Assembly (NCBI RefSeq): GCF_003668575.1
Contig: NZ_RCVZ01000003.1
Coordinates: forward strand, 256,430-320,429
DNA length: 64,000 nt
Source: Falsibacillus albus
Lineage (GTDB): Bacteria; Bacillota; Bacilli; Bacillales; DSM-25281
Direction: 5' to 3'
The stretch's first letter is position 1; each line of letters begins with the position of its first letter. Below the pieces are notes generated by a model. The model made no database searches. It was not told where the DNA came from and worked only from the letters and a program-made list of their open reading frames with translations. Of the stretch, positions 25,736-34,314 are shown one piece after another. The translations under genes and the position numbers were made by a program.

Positions 25736-27688
25736 TTACTCCTCCTCCTTTACAGCATTTAACTCCATTTCTTCAGGATGGATAATGCGGCCACCGCAAT
25801 CTGTGAAAGATCGGATGATAGCCAGCGCCACAATCGATATTCCTCCCCCGATTTGTACAACCCTCCAATCAAAAATGAACCCGAACGCAGTCAAAAAGAA
25901 TAAGCCACTTAAAATCATCGGCTGCGCGGTGGAAGACGGAATATGGACAGCCTTCCTGCCTTCTGCCGGCTTAAAAGCGCCATCCCCTTCCATTTTTTCT
26001 TTCCAGAACGCATCGACTCCCCTGACGAATGGTCTTCTGGCAAAATTGTATTCCGGTGGAGGTGACGGGATGGACCATTCGAGCGTCCTGCCATTCCAAG
26101 GATCTCCTGTCTCATCCTTTTCTCCATGGCGATAGCTCCAATAAATATTGTAAAGAAGCAGCAAGACGCTGAATCCCATCAGGAAAGCGCCGATCGTACT
26201 GATCATGTTCAAGGGGCCGAGTCCTTCGCCGTCAAGATATGTATAGACGCGTCTCGGCATCCCCATCAAACCCATGATGTGCATAGGGAAAAAGGTGAGA
26301 TGAAAGCCGACCGTAAACAGCCAGAACTGCCATTTTCCCCTTTTTTCATCCAAAAGGAATCCAAACATCTTGGGCCACCAATAATAAATGCCGGAAAAAA
26401 TCCCAAGTATCGTACCGCCGACAAGTACGTAATGAAAATGTCCGACGACGAAATAGCTGTCATGATATTGATAGTCAGCTGGAGCAGCTGCAAGCATAAC
26501 TCCGGTGACGCCGCCCATCACAAACGTCGGGATGAAGGCAAGAGCGTACAGCATGGCCGTGGTAAAACGAATGACTCCTCCCCTTAAAGTGAAAAGCCAA
26601 TTAAACACCTTGATTCCCGTCGGCACTGCAATGGACATCGTCGAAATAGCAAAAATTGCGTTCGAAGATGGTCCAAGTCCGACTGTAAACATATGATGCA
26701 CCCAAACCATGAACCCCAAGAATCCGATCAATACAATCGCAAATACCATGGACGTGTAGCCAAACAACTGTTTTTTGGAAAAAACAGTGATGACATCAGA
26801 AAAAATGCCAAAGGCCGGCAATATCAAAATATATACTTCTGGATGGCCGAAAATCCAGAAGAGATGCTGCCAAATCAGTGAATTCCCTATGTCTCCAACC
26901 AAAAATGCCGTTCCGAACATGCGGTCGAATGTTAATAATAAAAGGGCGACCGTCAGCGCTGGAAAAGCAAAAAGAATGAGCATTGCCGTCACCAGCGTCG
27001 ACCATGTAAAAAGTGGCATTCGGCTGAGCTTCATGCCTGGGGTCCGCTTATTCAAGATTGTGACAAGGAAATTGATCGCCGTCAGCAGTGTCCCGATCCC
27101 GGCAATTTGAAGGCCAAGGGCATAGTAATCATTACCCGGTCCCGGTGAAAATGTACTGAGGGCAAGCGGGGCATAGGCCGTCCAGCCGGCAGAAGGCGAT
27201 CCACCCAATACAAAGCTGATATTGACCAAGGATCCCCCGGCAAAAAAAAGCCAAAAGCTCAGGGCATTCATATAAGGAAAAGCAAGGTCCCTTGCCCCGA
27301 TCTGCAAGGGTACGGCAATATTCATCAGGCCGATCAATAGCGGCATGGCTACGAAGAAAATCATCGTCGTTCCATGCGTCGTCATCATCTGGTTGTACTT
27401 CTCTCCTTGAAACACCCAAAAATGATTTTCAGGCAAAGCGAGCTGCAACCGCATGATTAAGGCATCCAGACCGCCCCTGAGAAAAAATGCTCCGCCAGCC
27501 GTCAAATAAAGGATTCCGATTTTGCTATGGTGGGTGGTCGTCACCCACCCCCAAAGCCACTTCCACTTTTTATATTTGGTCAGTAAAAAGACGGCCGAAA
27601 GAATGAATAACAGCACGGATAAATCCGCTGCCAAAATATCCGATGGAAACCGGATGCTTTTGCCGAAAAAGCTGTATTTAATGTCCAT
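25736..27688 (-). CDS. ctaD: Cytochrome c oxidase subunit I
   Basis: The 650-residue catalytic subunit of a heme-copper oxidase. It has an extra N-terminal hydrophobic segment and 12 core helices, plus two at the C-terminus as in Bacillus CtaD. Ligands are visible: the low-spin heme histidine in TTHGTTMIFF, the HPEVY motif (CuB histidine and cross-linked tyrosine), the HH pair in WVHHMFT, and the two heme histidines in GHFHYVL. SWxxxxPG and D-channel type residues are consistent with an A-type proton pump. It follows ctaC with no gap. Confidence 0.97.
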   Translation of the reverse strand: MDIKYSFFGKSIRFPSDILAADLSVLLFILSAVFLLTKYKKWKWLWGWVTTTHHSKIGILYLTAGGAFFLRGGLDALIMRLQLALPENHFWVFQGEKYNQMMTTHGTTMIFFVAMPLLIGLMNIAVPLQIGARDLAFPYMNALSFWLFFAGGSLVNISFVLGGSPSAGWTAYAPLALSTFSPGPGNDYYALGLQIAGIGTLLTAINFLVTILNKRTPGMKLSRMPLFTWSTLVTAMLILFAFPALTVALLLLTFDRMFGTAFLVGDIGNSLIWQHLFWIFGHPEVYILILPAFGIFSDVITVFSKKQLFGYTSMVFAIVLIGFLGFMVWVHHMFTVGLGPSSNAIFAISTMSIAVPTGIKVFNWLFTLRGGVIRFTTAMLYALAFIPTFVMGGVTGVMLAAAPADYQYHDSYFVVGHFHYVLVGGTILGIFSGIYYWWPKMFGFLLDEKRGKWQFWLFTVGFHLTFFPMHIMGLMGMPRRVYTYLDGEGLGPLNMISTIGAFLMGFSVLLLLYNIYWSYRHGEKDETGDPWNGRTLEWSIPSPPPEYNFARRPFVRGVDAFWKEKMEGDGAFKPAEGRKAVHIPSSTAQPMILSGLFFLTAFGFIFDWRVVQIGGGISIVALAIIRSFTDCGGRIIHPEEMELNAVKEEE

Positions 27689-28735
27689 TTACTTTTGCCT
27701 CCCATTTTCCAAATCCTGCTTTCTCGTTAAGCTTTGCAAGTATGCTATTAAATGGTTTTTGTCTTTTTTAGAGAGCATGTTAAAGGGCGGCATTTTGGAT
27801 CCAGGCTTATATTTCTCCGAATCATCCAACCACTTTTTTAGATTTTCCTTTGTATTCGGTAATACACTTGCAATCCGATCGTGGTCCGCAAATCCCGTCA
27901 GATTCGGTGCGGAATCGCCCATTTTTTTAAAGCTGTCATCGTTGACTGCATGGCAGGAAAGACACGTCTTTGCGAATACCTCTCTTCCAGCCTTTTCTTT
28001 TTCGGTGGATGGCACTTCTTCTTGTTTCATTTGGCCCATCCACTTATCAAAATCGGCTTGGGAATCTGCTTTCACTTGAAAAAGCATGTACGCATGTCCA
28101 GCTCCGCAGAGCTCAGCGCATTTCCCTTCATAGGTTCCAGTATTGTCAGCTTTGATCCAAAGGCGATTCGTCTTCCCTGGAACGGCATCCATCTTCCCGC
28201 CAAGCTGTGGAATCCATAGGGAATGAATGGTGTCCTTGGAAGTAATGACGAAGACTACATCCCGATTAGCTGGAATGTGAACGACATCCGAAGTTTTGAC
28301 ACCTTCTTCCGGGTATTCGAACTCCCACCAAAATTGATGCGCCGTCACCTTAATCATCAGTGTATCCTTCCATTGCTTTGGAGCCGTAGCTTTCGAAAGC
28401 TTATATGTATCCTGGACAGTGGGAACAGCGATGATAATCAAAATTATGATGGGAATGACTGTCCATGTAATCTCCAGCTTTTTGTTTCCGGCTGACCCCC
28501 GTGGAACGACATTTTTTCTCTCAGGCGTCCATCGGTACTTCACAAGGAAATAAATATATATGAAGATGACGATTGCTAATACGGCAAGCATAAGGTAAAG
28601 CGTCAGCTGAAACAGATGAAACTGATCCCTTGCTGCCGGGCCTTTTGGGTTTAACACTTCGATTTGACTGCATCCGCCCATACTCAGCAATAGGGCAGAC
28701 CCTAAAAACAACCATAACCAGCGCAATGGCTTCAA
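27689..28735 (-). CDS. ctaC: Cytochrome c oxidase subunit II with fused cytochrome c (caa3 type)
   Basis: A 348-residue lipoprotein (lipobox LLSMGGC at residues 16-22) started by TTG 8 bases after GGAGG. Two transmembrane helices follow. The CuA site is C-AEL-C-GAGHAYM with an upstream histidine (DTIHSLW). Residues about 255-340 are a cytochrome c domain with CLSCH and a distal methionine in GSKMPPF. This makes the enzyme a caa3-type oxidase that takes electrons from its own heme c domain. No ctaA/ctaB (heme A synthesis) or ctaG lies beside it, unlike the B. subtilis locus, so this may be a second oxidase copy. Confidence 0.95.
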   Translation of the reverse strand: MKPLRWLWLFLGSALLLSMGGCSQIEVLNPKGPAARDQFHLFQLTLYLMLAVLAIVIFIYIYFLVKYRWTPERKNVVPRGSAGNKKLEITWTVIPIIILIIIAVPTVQDTYKLSKATAPKQWKDTLMIKVTAHQFWWEFEYPEEGVKTSDVVHIPANRDVVFVITSKDTIHSLWIPQLGGKMDAVPGKTNRLWIKADNTGTYEGKCAELCGAGHAYMLFQVKADSQADFDKWMGQMKQEEVPSTEKEKAGREVFAKTCLSCHAVNDDSFKKMGDSAPNLTGFADHDRIASVLPNTKENLKKWLDDSEKYKPGSKMPPFNMLSKKDKNHLIAYLQSLTRKQDLENGRQK

Positions 28736-28827
28736 CCATGTTCCCTCCTTCTAAAATGAAAGGTCGTATATGCTGTTCAATACCACTCCATTTTTCCACT
28801 TAAACCATTAAGTGGATTGAATGCACA

Positions 28828-28867
28828 AAAAGACGATGCCCCTCATTCATAGGGACATCGTCTCTTT
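28828..28867 (-). terminator. Terminator of the arsRBC operon
   Basis: GACGATG-CCCT / AGGG-CATCGTC stem with flanking A- and T-runs, about 60 bases past arsC. Confidence 0.85.
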
Positions 28868-28922
28868 GATCGTCTTTATCAATAGTATGCTTTGTTGGTA
28901 TTACAGCTCTTGAGATAGACCA

Positions 28923-29342
28923 TTATTCTCCTGTTTCAGCGAATCGTTTGATCCTTGACCCAATTTCATCACGGACACGCTGGAAAAAGGCCCATTTTTC
29001 TTCTTCTGTTCCTTCTGCCTTTGCTGGATCATCGAATCCCCAGTGAACGCGCTTCACATGTGGAGGCGTCACAGGGCAATGATCTGCTGCATGCCCGCAA
29101 AGAGTCACGACTAGGTCAGCATTATTTAGGATATCCTGGTCGATGATGTCGGATGTTTGTTCAGAAATATCAATGCCTGCCTCTTTCATCGCTTTGACTG
29201 CATTCGGATTCAGTCCATGCGCCTCAAGACCTGCGCTTCGGACCTCCCATTCTTCATTCAAATACTTTTTTGCCCAGCCTTCCGCCATTTGGCTTCGACA
29301 CGAATTGCCTGTACATAAGAAATAGATTGTTTTTTTATCCAT
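28923..29342 (-). CDS. arsC: Thioredoxin-dependent arsenate reductase
   Basis: A 139-residue low-molecular-weight phosphatase-like ArsC of the S. aureus pI258 type. The P-loop is C10-TGNSC15-RS. The redox pair is Cys82 and Cys89 (LCGHAADHC), so the C10-C82-C89 relay is complete. It reduces arsenate to arsenite using thioredoxin, supplying the substrate of the ArsB efflux pump encoded just upstream. Last gene of arsR-arsB-arsC. Confidence 0.97.
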   Translation of the reverse strand: MDKKTIYFLCTGNSCRSQMAEGWAKKYLNEEWEVRSAGLEAHGLNPNAVKAMKEAGIDISEQTSDIIDQDILNNADLVVTLCGHAADHCPVTPPHVKRVHWGFDDPAKAEGTEEEKWAFFQRVRDEIGSRIKRFAETGE

Positions 29343-29359
29343 GTTTGATTCCTCCTATT

Positions 29360-30658
29360 TTATGATAGTACGCTCAGCCAAATGAATAGGCCGAACAAAG
29401 TGATGAATAATGTCGGAATCGTCAATAAAATCCCGACCTTGAAATAATAGCCCCAAGAAATCTTGACGCCTTTCCCTTGCAGAACATGAAGCCAAAGCAA
29501 GGTTGCCAGCGATCCGATCGGTGTGATTTTCGGGCCAAGGTCACTTCCGATGACATTGGCATAAATCAATGCCTCATGGACCACACCCGATGCATGTGCA
29601 TCCGAAATAGCCAATGCGTCAATCATGACAGTCGGCATATTGTTCATGATCGATGACAAAATCGCGGCTAAGAAGCCTATCGAAACCGTCGCGGCAAACA
29701 AACCATGGGCCGCTGCTGCCTTGATGATATCGGCCAAAACCCCGGTCAAACCAACGTTGCGCAATCCATAGACGACGACGTACATGCCGATCGAGAAAAA
29801 TACAATGGCCCATGGAGCTCCTTTTACGACCTGTCTTACATGAACGGCCGAGCTTTTTCTGGCAAACAATAAAAATACAATCGCAATCAGGATGGCAATG
29901 AATGATACCTTCACATCGGCCCATTCGCTGATGAAGTATCCTGCCAGCAAGAAGCCGAGCACCACCCATGATATGGAGAACAATCGCTTGTCCTTGATTG
30001 CATCCTGGGGCGCCTTTAATTCCTCGACATTATATTCCCTTGGTATCGATTTTCTAAAGAATAAATATAAGACAAGCATGCTTGCCCCTATACTGAACAA
30101 ATCCGGCACAATCATTCTGGAAGCATATCGAGCAAAGCTGATATGAAAGAAGTCGGCAGATACAATGTTCACTAGATTGCTGACAACAAGAGGCAGTGAA
30201 GTGGTATCGGCAATAAAGCCGCTCGCGATGATGAACGGCAATATCATCTTTTCCTCCATCTTCAATGCACGAACCATCGCCAAGACAATCGGTGTCAGGA
30301 TTAATGCAGCCCCGTCGTTCGCAAATAAGGCAGCAACAACTGCGCCCAATAGAGTGACAAAGAAGAACATCTTTACCCCATTGCCGTTCGCAAAACGGGC
30401 CATGTGGAGAGCCGCCCACTCAAAGAAGCCAATTTCATCCAAAATTAATGAAATAATGATAAGTGCAATGAATGTCAACGTGGCGTTCCAGACAATGCTC
30501 GTCACTTCCGATACATCATGAAAACTGACTACTCCTGCAATGAGTGCAAGTATCGCACCACCGCATGCAGACCATCCGATCCCCAAATTTTTGGGCTGCC
30601 ATATGACGAGGATCAAGGTCGCAATAAAAATAACAATGGCCAAAATGATTGAAGTCAA
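29360..30658 (-). CDS. arsB: Arsenite efflux transporter ArsB
   Basis: A 432-residue, about 12-helix transporter of the ArsB/NhaD family, started by TTG 7 bases after GAGGATGA. Family blocks are [50 protein letters not shown] and [17 protein letters not shown]. ArsB extrudes As(OH)3 or Sb(OH)3 driven by the membrane potential or together with an ArsA ATPase, which is absent here. It lies 22 bases after arsR and 17 bases before arsC. Confidence 0.93.
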   Translation of the reverse strand: MTSIILAIVIFIATLILVIWQPKNLGIGWSACGGAILALIAGVVSFHDVSEVTSIVWNATLTFIALIIISLILDEIGFFEWAALHMARFANGNGVKMFFFVTLLGAVVAALFANDGAALILTPIVLAMVRALKMEEKMILPFIIASGFIADTTSLPLVVSNLVNIVSADFFHISFARYASRMIVPDLFSIGASMLVLYLFFRKSIPREYNVEELKAPQDAIKDKRLFSISWVVLGFLLAGYFISEWADVKVSFIAILIAIVFLLFARKSSAVHVRQVVKGAPWAIVFFSIGMYVVVYGLRNVGLTGVLADIIKAAAAHGLFAATVSIGFLAAILSSIMNNMPTVMIDALAISDAHASGVVHEALIYANVIGSDLGPKITPIGSLATLLWLHVLQGKGVKISWGYYFKVGILLTIPTLFITLFGLFIWLSVLS

Positions 30659-30680
30659 TTAAAATTCATCCTCTCATCCC

Positions 30681-31004
30681 TTAGCAGCAAGAGATTCTTT
30701 TTCCTTTTTGGTCTAGATCTTCTATTAAAAAATGCAGGTCTGGTAAATCCTTTAGAATGGTTTGCAGGTACGCATATTGGTCAGCATGCTCATTCAATGA
30801 ATAAAAAATCCACTGACCCTTCCGCTTTTCCTTCACAACCCCTGCATCCTTCAGCTTCTTCATATGCTGGCTGATGGCCGGCTGACTCATTTGAAAAATT
30901 TCAACAAACTCGCATACACAGCATTCTGAATATGAAAGCAAACGAACAATTGTCAACCGCGTTTTGTCTCCCAGCAGCTTCAACAACTGGGCATTCTTTT
31001 CCAT
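30681..31004 (-). CDS. arsR: ArsR-family arsenite-responsive repressor of arsRBC
   Basis: A 107-residue winged-helix protein. The metalloid-binding cysteines lie at the start of the recognition helix region, ECCVCEF (Cys28, Cys29, Cys31), with a further CC pair at the C-terminus. The DNA-reading helix is MSQPAISQHMKKLKDAGVV. Binding of As(III)/Sb(III) should release it from the operator at 31054-31079, which exactly fills the spacer of its own promoter. First gene of the operon. Confidence 0.93.
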   Translation of the reverse strand: MEKNAQLLKLLGDKTRLTIVRLLSYSECCVCEFVEIFQMSQPAISQHMKKLKDAGVVKEKRKGQWIFYSLNEHADQYAYLQTILKDLPDLHFLIEDLDQKGKRISCC

Positions 31005-31053
31005 TTCCTGAATTTGAGTATTTATGATAGGTCATCCCTCCTGCTCCAAACCC

Positions 31054-31082
31054 ATTATATAAGCATACACTTATATAATCAA
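31054..31082 (-). promoter_or_regulatory. arsRBC promoter with embedded operator
   Basis: Minus strand TTGATT (31077-31082), 17-base spacer, TATAAT (31054-31059). A perfect inverted repeat, ATTATATAAG-N6-CTTATATAAT (31054-31079), covers the -10 and the whole spacer. Confidence 0.85.
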
Positions 31083-31099
31083 TCACTAATATATAATTT

Positions 31100-31115
31100 A
31101 TCAATTTATTTTGAT
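31100..31115. promoter_or_regulatory. ATCAA-N6-TTGAT operator, copy 1
   Basis: ATCAA-TTTATT-TTGAT, between the divergent ars promoters and 8 bases upstream of the arsR2 -35. Confidence 0.7.
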
Positions 31116-31122
31116 TTAGAAG

Positions 31123-31151
31123 TTGCATATTTCATTTTTTGGGAATATAAT
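31123..31151 (+). promoter_or_regulatory. Promoter of the second arsR unit
   Basis: TTGCAT (31123-31128), 17-base spacer, TATAAT (31146-31151), flanked on both sides by ATCAA-N6-TTGAT operators. Confidence 0.75.
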
Positions 31152-31158
31152 ACAATAT

Positions 31159-31174
31159 ATCAAATAATTTTGAT
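31159..31174. promoter_or_regulatory. ATCAA-N6-TTGAT operator, copy 2
   Basis: ATCAA-ATAATT-TTGAT, covering the expected transcription start of arsR2, 15 bases before the ATG. Confidence 0.78.
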
Positions 31175-31189
31175 GAAAGGAAACTCGCT

Positions 31190-31516
31190 ATGGACCAACA
31201 AATCCCCTTGCTCGATATCACTAAGCAGACTGCATTTGAACGCTACGAACAAAAATTTAAAGCATTGGCCGACCAGAAAAGGCTTCACATTTTAAACTTA
31301 CTGTGCAGCCAAAAAGAGACATGCGTTTGCGACTTGAGTGAAATGATCGATATGCCGCAATCAAAGCTCTCCTATCATTTGAAAATACTGTTGGATGCCA
31401 ACCTGATTTCGAAAGAAACGAAAGGCACGTGGAGCTATTATCAAATCAATACAGAAGAAATTAATCATCTTTTATCGCCAGAGCTATGCTGTCTGTTCCG
31501 GCCTTCCAGCTGCTAG
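31190..31516 (+). CDS. arsR: Second ArsR-family metalloid sensor
   Basis: A 108-residue winged-helix repressor, distinct from the one at 30681. It has ETCVCDL (Cys45, Cys47), the canonical ArsR metalloid site, plus CC at 100-101 and a final Cys108. The recognition helix is MPQSKLSYHLKILLDANLI; the SKLSYHL type differs from SQPAISQHM of the first ArsR, so the two should read different operators, as the DNA suggests. It heads a unit of two Cys-rich micro-ORFs and a permease, each micro-ORF preceded by a copy of the same operator. Confidence 0.92.
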   Translation: MDQQIPLLDITKQTAFERYEQKFKALADQKRLHILNLLCSQKETCVCDLSEMIDMPQSKLSYHLKILLDANLISKETKGTWSYYQINTEEINHLLSPELCCLFRPSSC

Positions 31517-31523
31517 AAGGCCG
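31499..31523 (+). other. Hairpin over the arsR2 stop codon
   Basis: CGGCCTTC / GAAGGCCG stem. The eight-T run lies 11 bases downstream, so it is not a standard terminator; attenuation or mRNA protection are possible. Confidence 0.5.
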
Positions 31524-31550
31524 AAGCATGATTCTTTTTTTAAGTATTAA

Positions 31551-31566
31551 ATCAAAAAAAATTGAT
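31551..31566. promoter_or_regulatory. ATCAA-N6-TTGAT operator, copy 3
   Basis: ATCAA-AAAAAA-TTGAT, 9 bases before the AGGAGG of the first micro-ORF. It shares TAAATCAAAAAAAATTGATT with copy 4. Confidence 0.75.
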
Positions 31567-31588
31567 TAATCAAAGGAGGTGATTAGAA

Positions 31589-31708
31589 ATGGGATTATGG
31601 ATAAATTGGTTTAGCAAAGAAGCAGAAAAAGATTGCTGCGACATTAAAATAATTGAAGTTCCAGAGGAAGAAGAAGCTTGTTGTGAAGAGTGCTGCCAAT
31701 CATTTTGA
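31589..31708 (+). CDS. 39-residue cysteine-rich micro-protein
   Basis: Too short for usual gene finders but well supported. An AAAGGAGGTGAT ribosome site ends 6 bases before the ATG, and the ORF fills the space between two identical operators. The peptide begins with a hydrophobic-aromatic stretch (MGLWINWFSK). It then has three vicinal cysteine pairs: KDCCD, EACCEE and CCQSF-end, separated by acidic residues. Six cysteines in 39 residues suggest soft-metal or As(III)/Sb(III) binding, as a chaperone to the permease or a buffer. I do not recognise a named family. Function is inference from composition and context. Confidence 0.75.
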   Translation: MGLWINWFSKEAEKDCCDIKIIEVPEEEEACCEECCQSF

Positions 31709-31715
31709 ACTATAA

Positions 31716-31731
31716 ATCAAAAAAAATTGAT
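31716..31731. promoter_or_regulatory. ATCAA-N6-TTGAT operator, copy 4
   Basis: ATCAA-AAAAAA-TTGAT, directly after the first micro-ORF and 29 bases before the second. Confidence 0.75.
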
Positions 31732-31759
31732 TAATTAAAATCAGAGAGGAAGAACGAAT

Positions 31760-31930
31760 ATGTATATGGATTACCATTTAATTGCGAAAATGAAGATACA
31801 GGAAACAGAAGAAAGAGCCAAACATTCATGGAAGTATTACGAGGAGCAAATCAACCATCGTCCAGCTGCTGAAAAAGCCCTCTGCGAAACAGAAGCTTCA
31901 ATCATTCAACCTGCTTGCTGCCAAGTATGA
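31760..31930 (+). CDS. 56-residue small protein with C-terminal CCxV
   Basis: ATG 31760 is preceded by AGAGAGGAAG. The peptide MYMDYHLIAKMKIQETEER... is a charged, probably helical segment, then ALCETEASIIQ and a C-terminal PACCQV. Three cysteines, with the CC pair at the extreme C-terminus, recall the C-terminal CC of both ArsR proteins nearby. It ends 10 bases before the permease start, so it is almost certainly co-translated with it. Not a family I recognise; a metalloid-handling partner of the permease is plausible. Confidence 0.7.
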   Translation: MYMDYHLIAKMKIQETEERAKHSWKYYEEQINHRPAAEKALCETEASIIQPACCQV

Positions 31931-31940
31931 GGAAAATGCC

Positions 31941-32804
31941 ATGATTGAATTTTTGAGAAATTTTTTAAACATTGCAGCCGAACTAACCATCCTTTTCGTA
32001 GGCATTTCCTTCATTATTTCACTTCTTCAGGCCTACATCCCTTATCGAAAAATCGAAAAACGGCTATCGAATGGAAACAAGGTTTTGAATGGATTGGCGG
32101 CAATCGTATTTGCCTTTATCACACCATTTTGTTCATGCTCGACCATACCCGTTGTCGTCAATATGCTAAAAAATAAGGTCCCTTTTTCCATTGTCATGAT
32201 CTTTCTATTTGCTTCCCCGGTTTTGGATCCAACCATCCTGACGATCATGACCGTGATGATGGGCTGGAAGGTCACCATCTTCTATACGATTACGACCAGT
32301 GTTTTATCTATGGTGATTGGATTCGTTTTGGACCTTCTTGGGTTTGAACGATACATCAAACAAGTCATCATGACTGGATACCAAGAACGGCAAAGTGCAT
32401 TCTCTTGGAAAATAGCTTTCCAAGAAACATGGGGACTCATGAAAAGCGTCTATCCATATTTAATCATCGGGGCCGGAATCGGTGCTGTCATTCACGGCTT
32501 AGTCCCGGCTGAATTCATCGGGAAATGGTTTGGCGACGATGCCTGGTGGCTCATACCGGCTGCTGCCATTGTCGGAATTCCGCTATATATCCGATTATCC
32601 AGCATGATTCCCATCTCCCAAATATTAGTTTTGAAAGGAATGGCGCTAGGTCCGGTCATGGCAATGATGATCAGCTCTGCCGGCGCAAGTTTGCCTGAAC
32701 TCGTGCTTCTCAAATCCATTTTTAAAAAGCAGCTGATCGCAGTGTTTGTATTATCGGTTGTCTGCATGTCTACGATTTCAGGATTTCTATTTTACCTGGT
32801 TTAG
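31941..32804 (+). CDS. ArsP / YraQ-family (DUF318) permease
   Basis: A 287-residue membrane protein with about eight hydrophobic segments. The family signature FITPFCSCSTIPVVVNML, with the CSC pair in the membrane, and the FASPVLDPTIL block are clear. A second-half repeat (GIPLYIRLSSMIPISQIL) matches the same fold. Members include ArsP, which exports trivalent organoarsenicals, and SO_0444-type metal exporters. It is the last gene after arsR2 and two Cys-rich micro-ORFs. A strong terminator follows. Substrate is inferred as a trivalent (organo)arsenical or a soft metal. Confidence 0.85.
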   Translation: MIEFLRNFLNIAAELTILFVGISFIISLLQAYIPYRKIEKRLSNGNKVLNGLAAIVFAFITPFCSCSTIPVVVNMLKNKVPFSIVMIFLFASPVLDPTILTIMTVMMGWKVTIFYTITTSVLSMVIGFVLDLLGFERYIKQVIMTGYQERQSAFSWKIAFQETWGLMKSVYPYLIIGAGIGAVIHGLVPAEFIGKWFGDDAWWLIPAAAIVGIPLYIRLSSMIPISQILVLKGMALGPVMAMMISSAGASLPELVLLKSIFKKQLIAVFVLSVVCMSTISGFLFYLV

Positions 32805-32864
32805 ATAATAATTGAGATTGCGGTGATTAGAGGCTACTTCTAGTGATTTAATCAGCCTTTTTTC

Positions 32865-32896
32865 GGGAACGAGCACTCCCGGCTCGTTCCCTTTTT
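32865..32896 (+). terminator. Terminator of the arsR2-permease unit
   Basis: GGGAACGAGC / GCTCGTTCCC stem, seven-base loop, five T. Confidence 0.92.
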
Positions 32897-32945
32897 GGCC
32901 TCTTCACCCCTGTTTCGGGCATGAGGAACATTTTTTTTATCCCCT

Positions 32946-32978
32946 AAAAAAATCCCTTCTCACTCAGAGAAGGGATTT
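32946..32978 (-). terminator. Terminator of mntH
   Basis: AAATCCCTTCTC / GAGAAGGGATTT stem with a seven-T run on the minus strand. Confidence 0.92.
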
Positions 32979-32986
32979 CAATCTTA

Positions 32987-34258
32987 TTATATCGTTTGAT
33001 ACAACAAAAAGATGTTCAAGACAATGATGACTGCTGCGATCAACCATGCGATGTTTGTCGTCCATTTGCTGTTGACGAGCTGCCCCATCAATTTTCGGCT
33101 GCTCGTGAAGACGATGAGCGGGATGAGCGCGAAGGCGATGCCGAAAGAGAGGACAACCTGGCTGAGAACGAGGGCATGCGTCGGGTTGACCCCAAGGATG
33201 ATGACGACCAGCGGCGGCAGCATCGTGATCGTCCGCCGCAGGTAGATCGGAATCCTTTTTTGGATGAATCCCTGCATGACGACGTCACCTGACATCGTTC
33301 CAACCGTAGAACTCGATAGTCCTGCAGCCAGGAGGCCGATGCCGAATAGCTGGGATGAAAACGGACTCAGCATTTCGCCAAATTTTTGGAAGGCGACATC
33401 TAAATCCGATACCTCCAAACCGTTTTGGAAAAACAAAGCACTGGCCACAATCAGCATGCTGGCATTGATCGCGCCTGCAATGGCCATGGCAATTAAAATA
33501 TCAATGAATTCATAGCGAAAGATTTTTTTCTTTTCAGCTTCATTGGTTCCGATGACCCTTTTTTGCGTTAGCGCGGAGTGAAGGTAAATGGCATGCGGCA
33601 TAACCGTCGCACCAAGGATTCCAGCTGCCAAAAGGATGCTGTTTACACCGTCGAACCTAGGGGTGAGGAGCCCTGTCACCAATGGCCCCGCTTCAGGCTT
33701 TGCAATGAAGACCTGGATGCCGAATGCGAGCACCACGATCATGACCATTGCCGTGATTCCTGCTTCCAATGATCTGACGCCCCTTCGCTGGAGCTCGAGT
33801 ATCGCAAATGACCCCGCTGCTGCGATGAGGGCTGCAGCGATCATCGGAATGTCGAACAGCAAATACAGCCCAAGTGCCGCCCCTATGAATTCGGCCAAGT
33901 CCGTGGCAATGATGACCAGCTCGGCTTGTATCCAAAGAAAAATACGAACAGGCGTTGAAAATCTTTCCCTTGCCACCTCAGGCAAATTCCGTCCGGTTGC
34001 AATGCCTAATTTTGCCGACATCGTTTGAATCAGGATCGCCATTAAATTCGAAGCGAGTATGACCCAAAGCAGTAAATACCCGTACTTGGAACCTGCCGCT
34101 ATGTTTGTCGCGAAGTTTCCTGGATCGATGTAGGCAACCGAAGCGATGAACGCGGGCCCAAGGAACGGCAGAATCCTTTTCCAGCCCTTCGTTTTTCCGC
34201 TGAGCACCGCCGCTGCGGATGTCGATAGGTTTTTCCTTTCCAATGTTCTGTCTTTCAT
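32987..34258 (-). CDS. mntH: Nramp-family Mn(II) transporter
   Basis: A 423-residue, 11-helix Nramp transporter. The metal-binding motif in helix 1 is YIDPGNFATNIAAGS, and helix 6 carries MPHAIYLHSAL. It imports Mn(II) (and Fe(II)) with protons. An N-terminal basic stretch precedes helix 1. The upstream GTTTGC-TATG-GGAAAC element is a near-consensus MntR operator, so expression should be repressed by manganese. Monocistronic with its own terminator. Confidence 0.95.
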   Translation of the reverse strand: MKDRTLERKNLSTSAAAVLSGKTKGWKRILPFLGPAFIASVAYIDPGNFATNIAAGSKYGYLLLWVILASNLMAILIQTMSAKLGIATGRNLPEVARERFSTPVRIFLWIQAELVIIATDLAEFIGAALGLYLLFDIPMIAAALIAAAGSFAILELQRRGVRSLEAGITAMVMIVVLAFGIQVFIAKPEAGPLVTGLLTPRFDGVNSILLAAGILGATVMPHAIYLHSALTQKRVIGTNEAEKKKIFRYEFIDILIAMAIAGAINASMLIVASALFFQNGLEVSDLDVAFQKFGEMLSPFSSQLFGIGLLAAGLSSSTVGTMSGDVVMQGFIQKRIPIYLRRTITMLPPLVVIILGVNPTHALVLSQVVLSFGIAFALIPLIVFTSSRKLMGQLVNSKWTTNIAWLIAAVIIVLNIFLLYQTI

Positions 34259-34314
34259 GAAGTATTTCCCCTTTACTTTCTATCTATAGGTTTACTTTTC
34301 CTTTATATAAAAAT

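Noticed and set aside
31499-31523. Terminator at the end of arsR2.
   Set aside because: The stem is good but the T-run is displaced by 11 bases; reported only as a hairpin.
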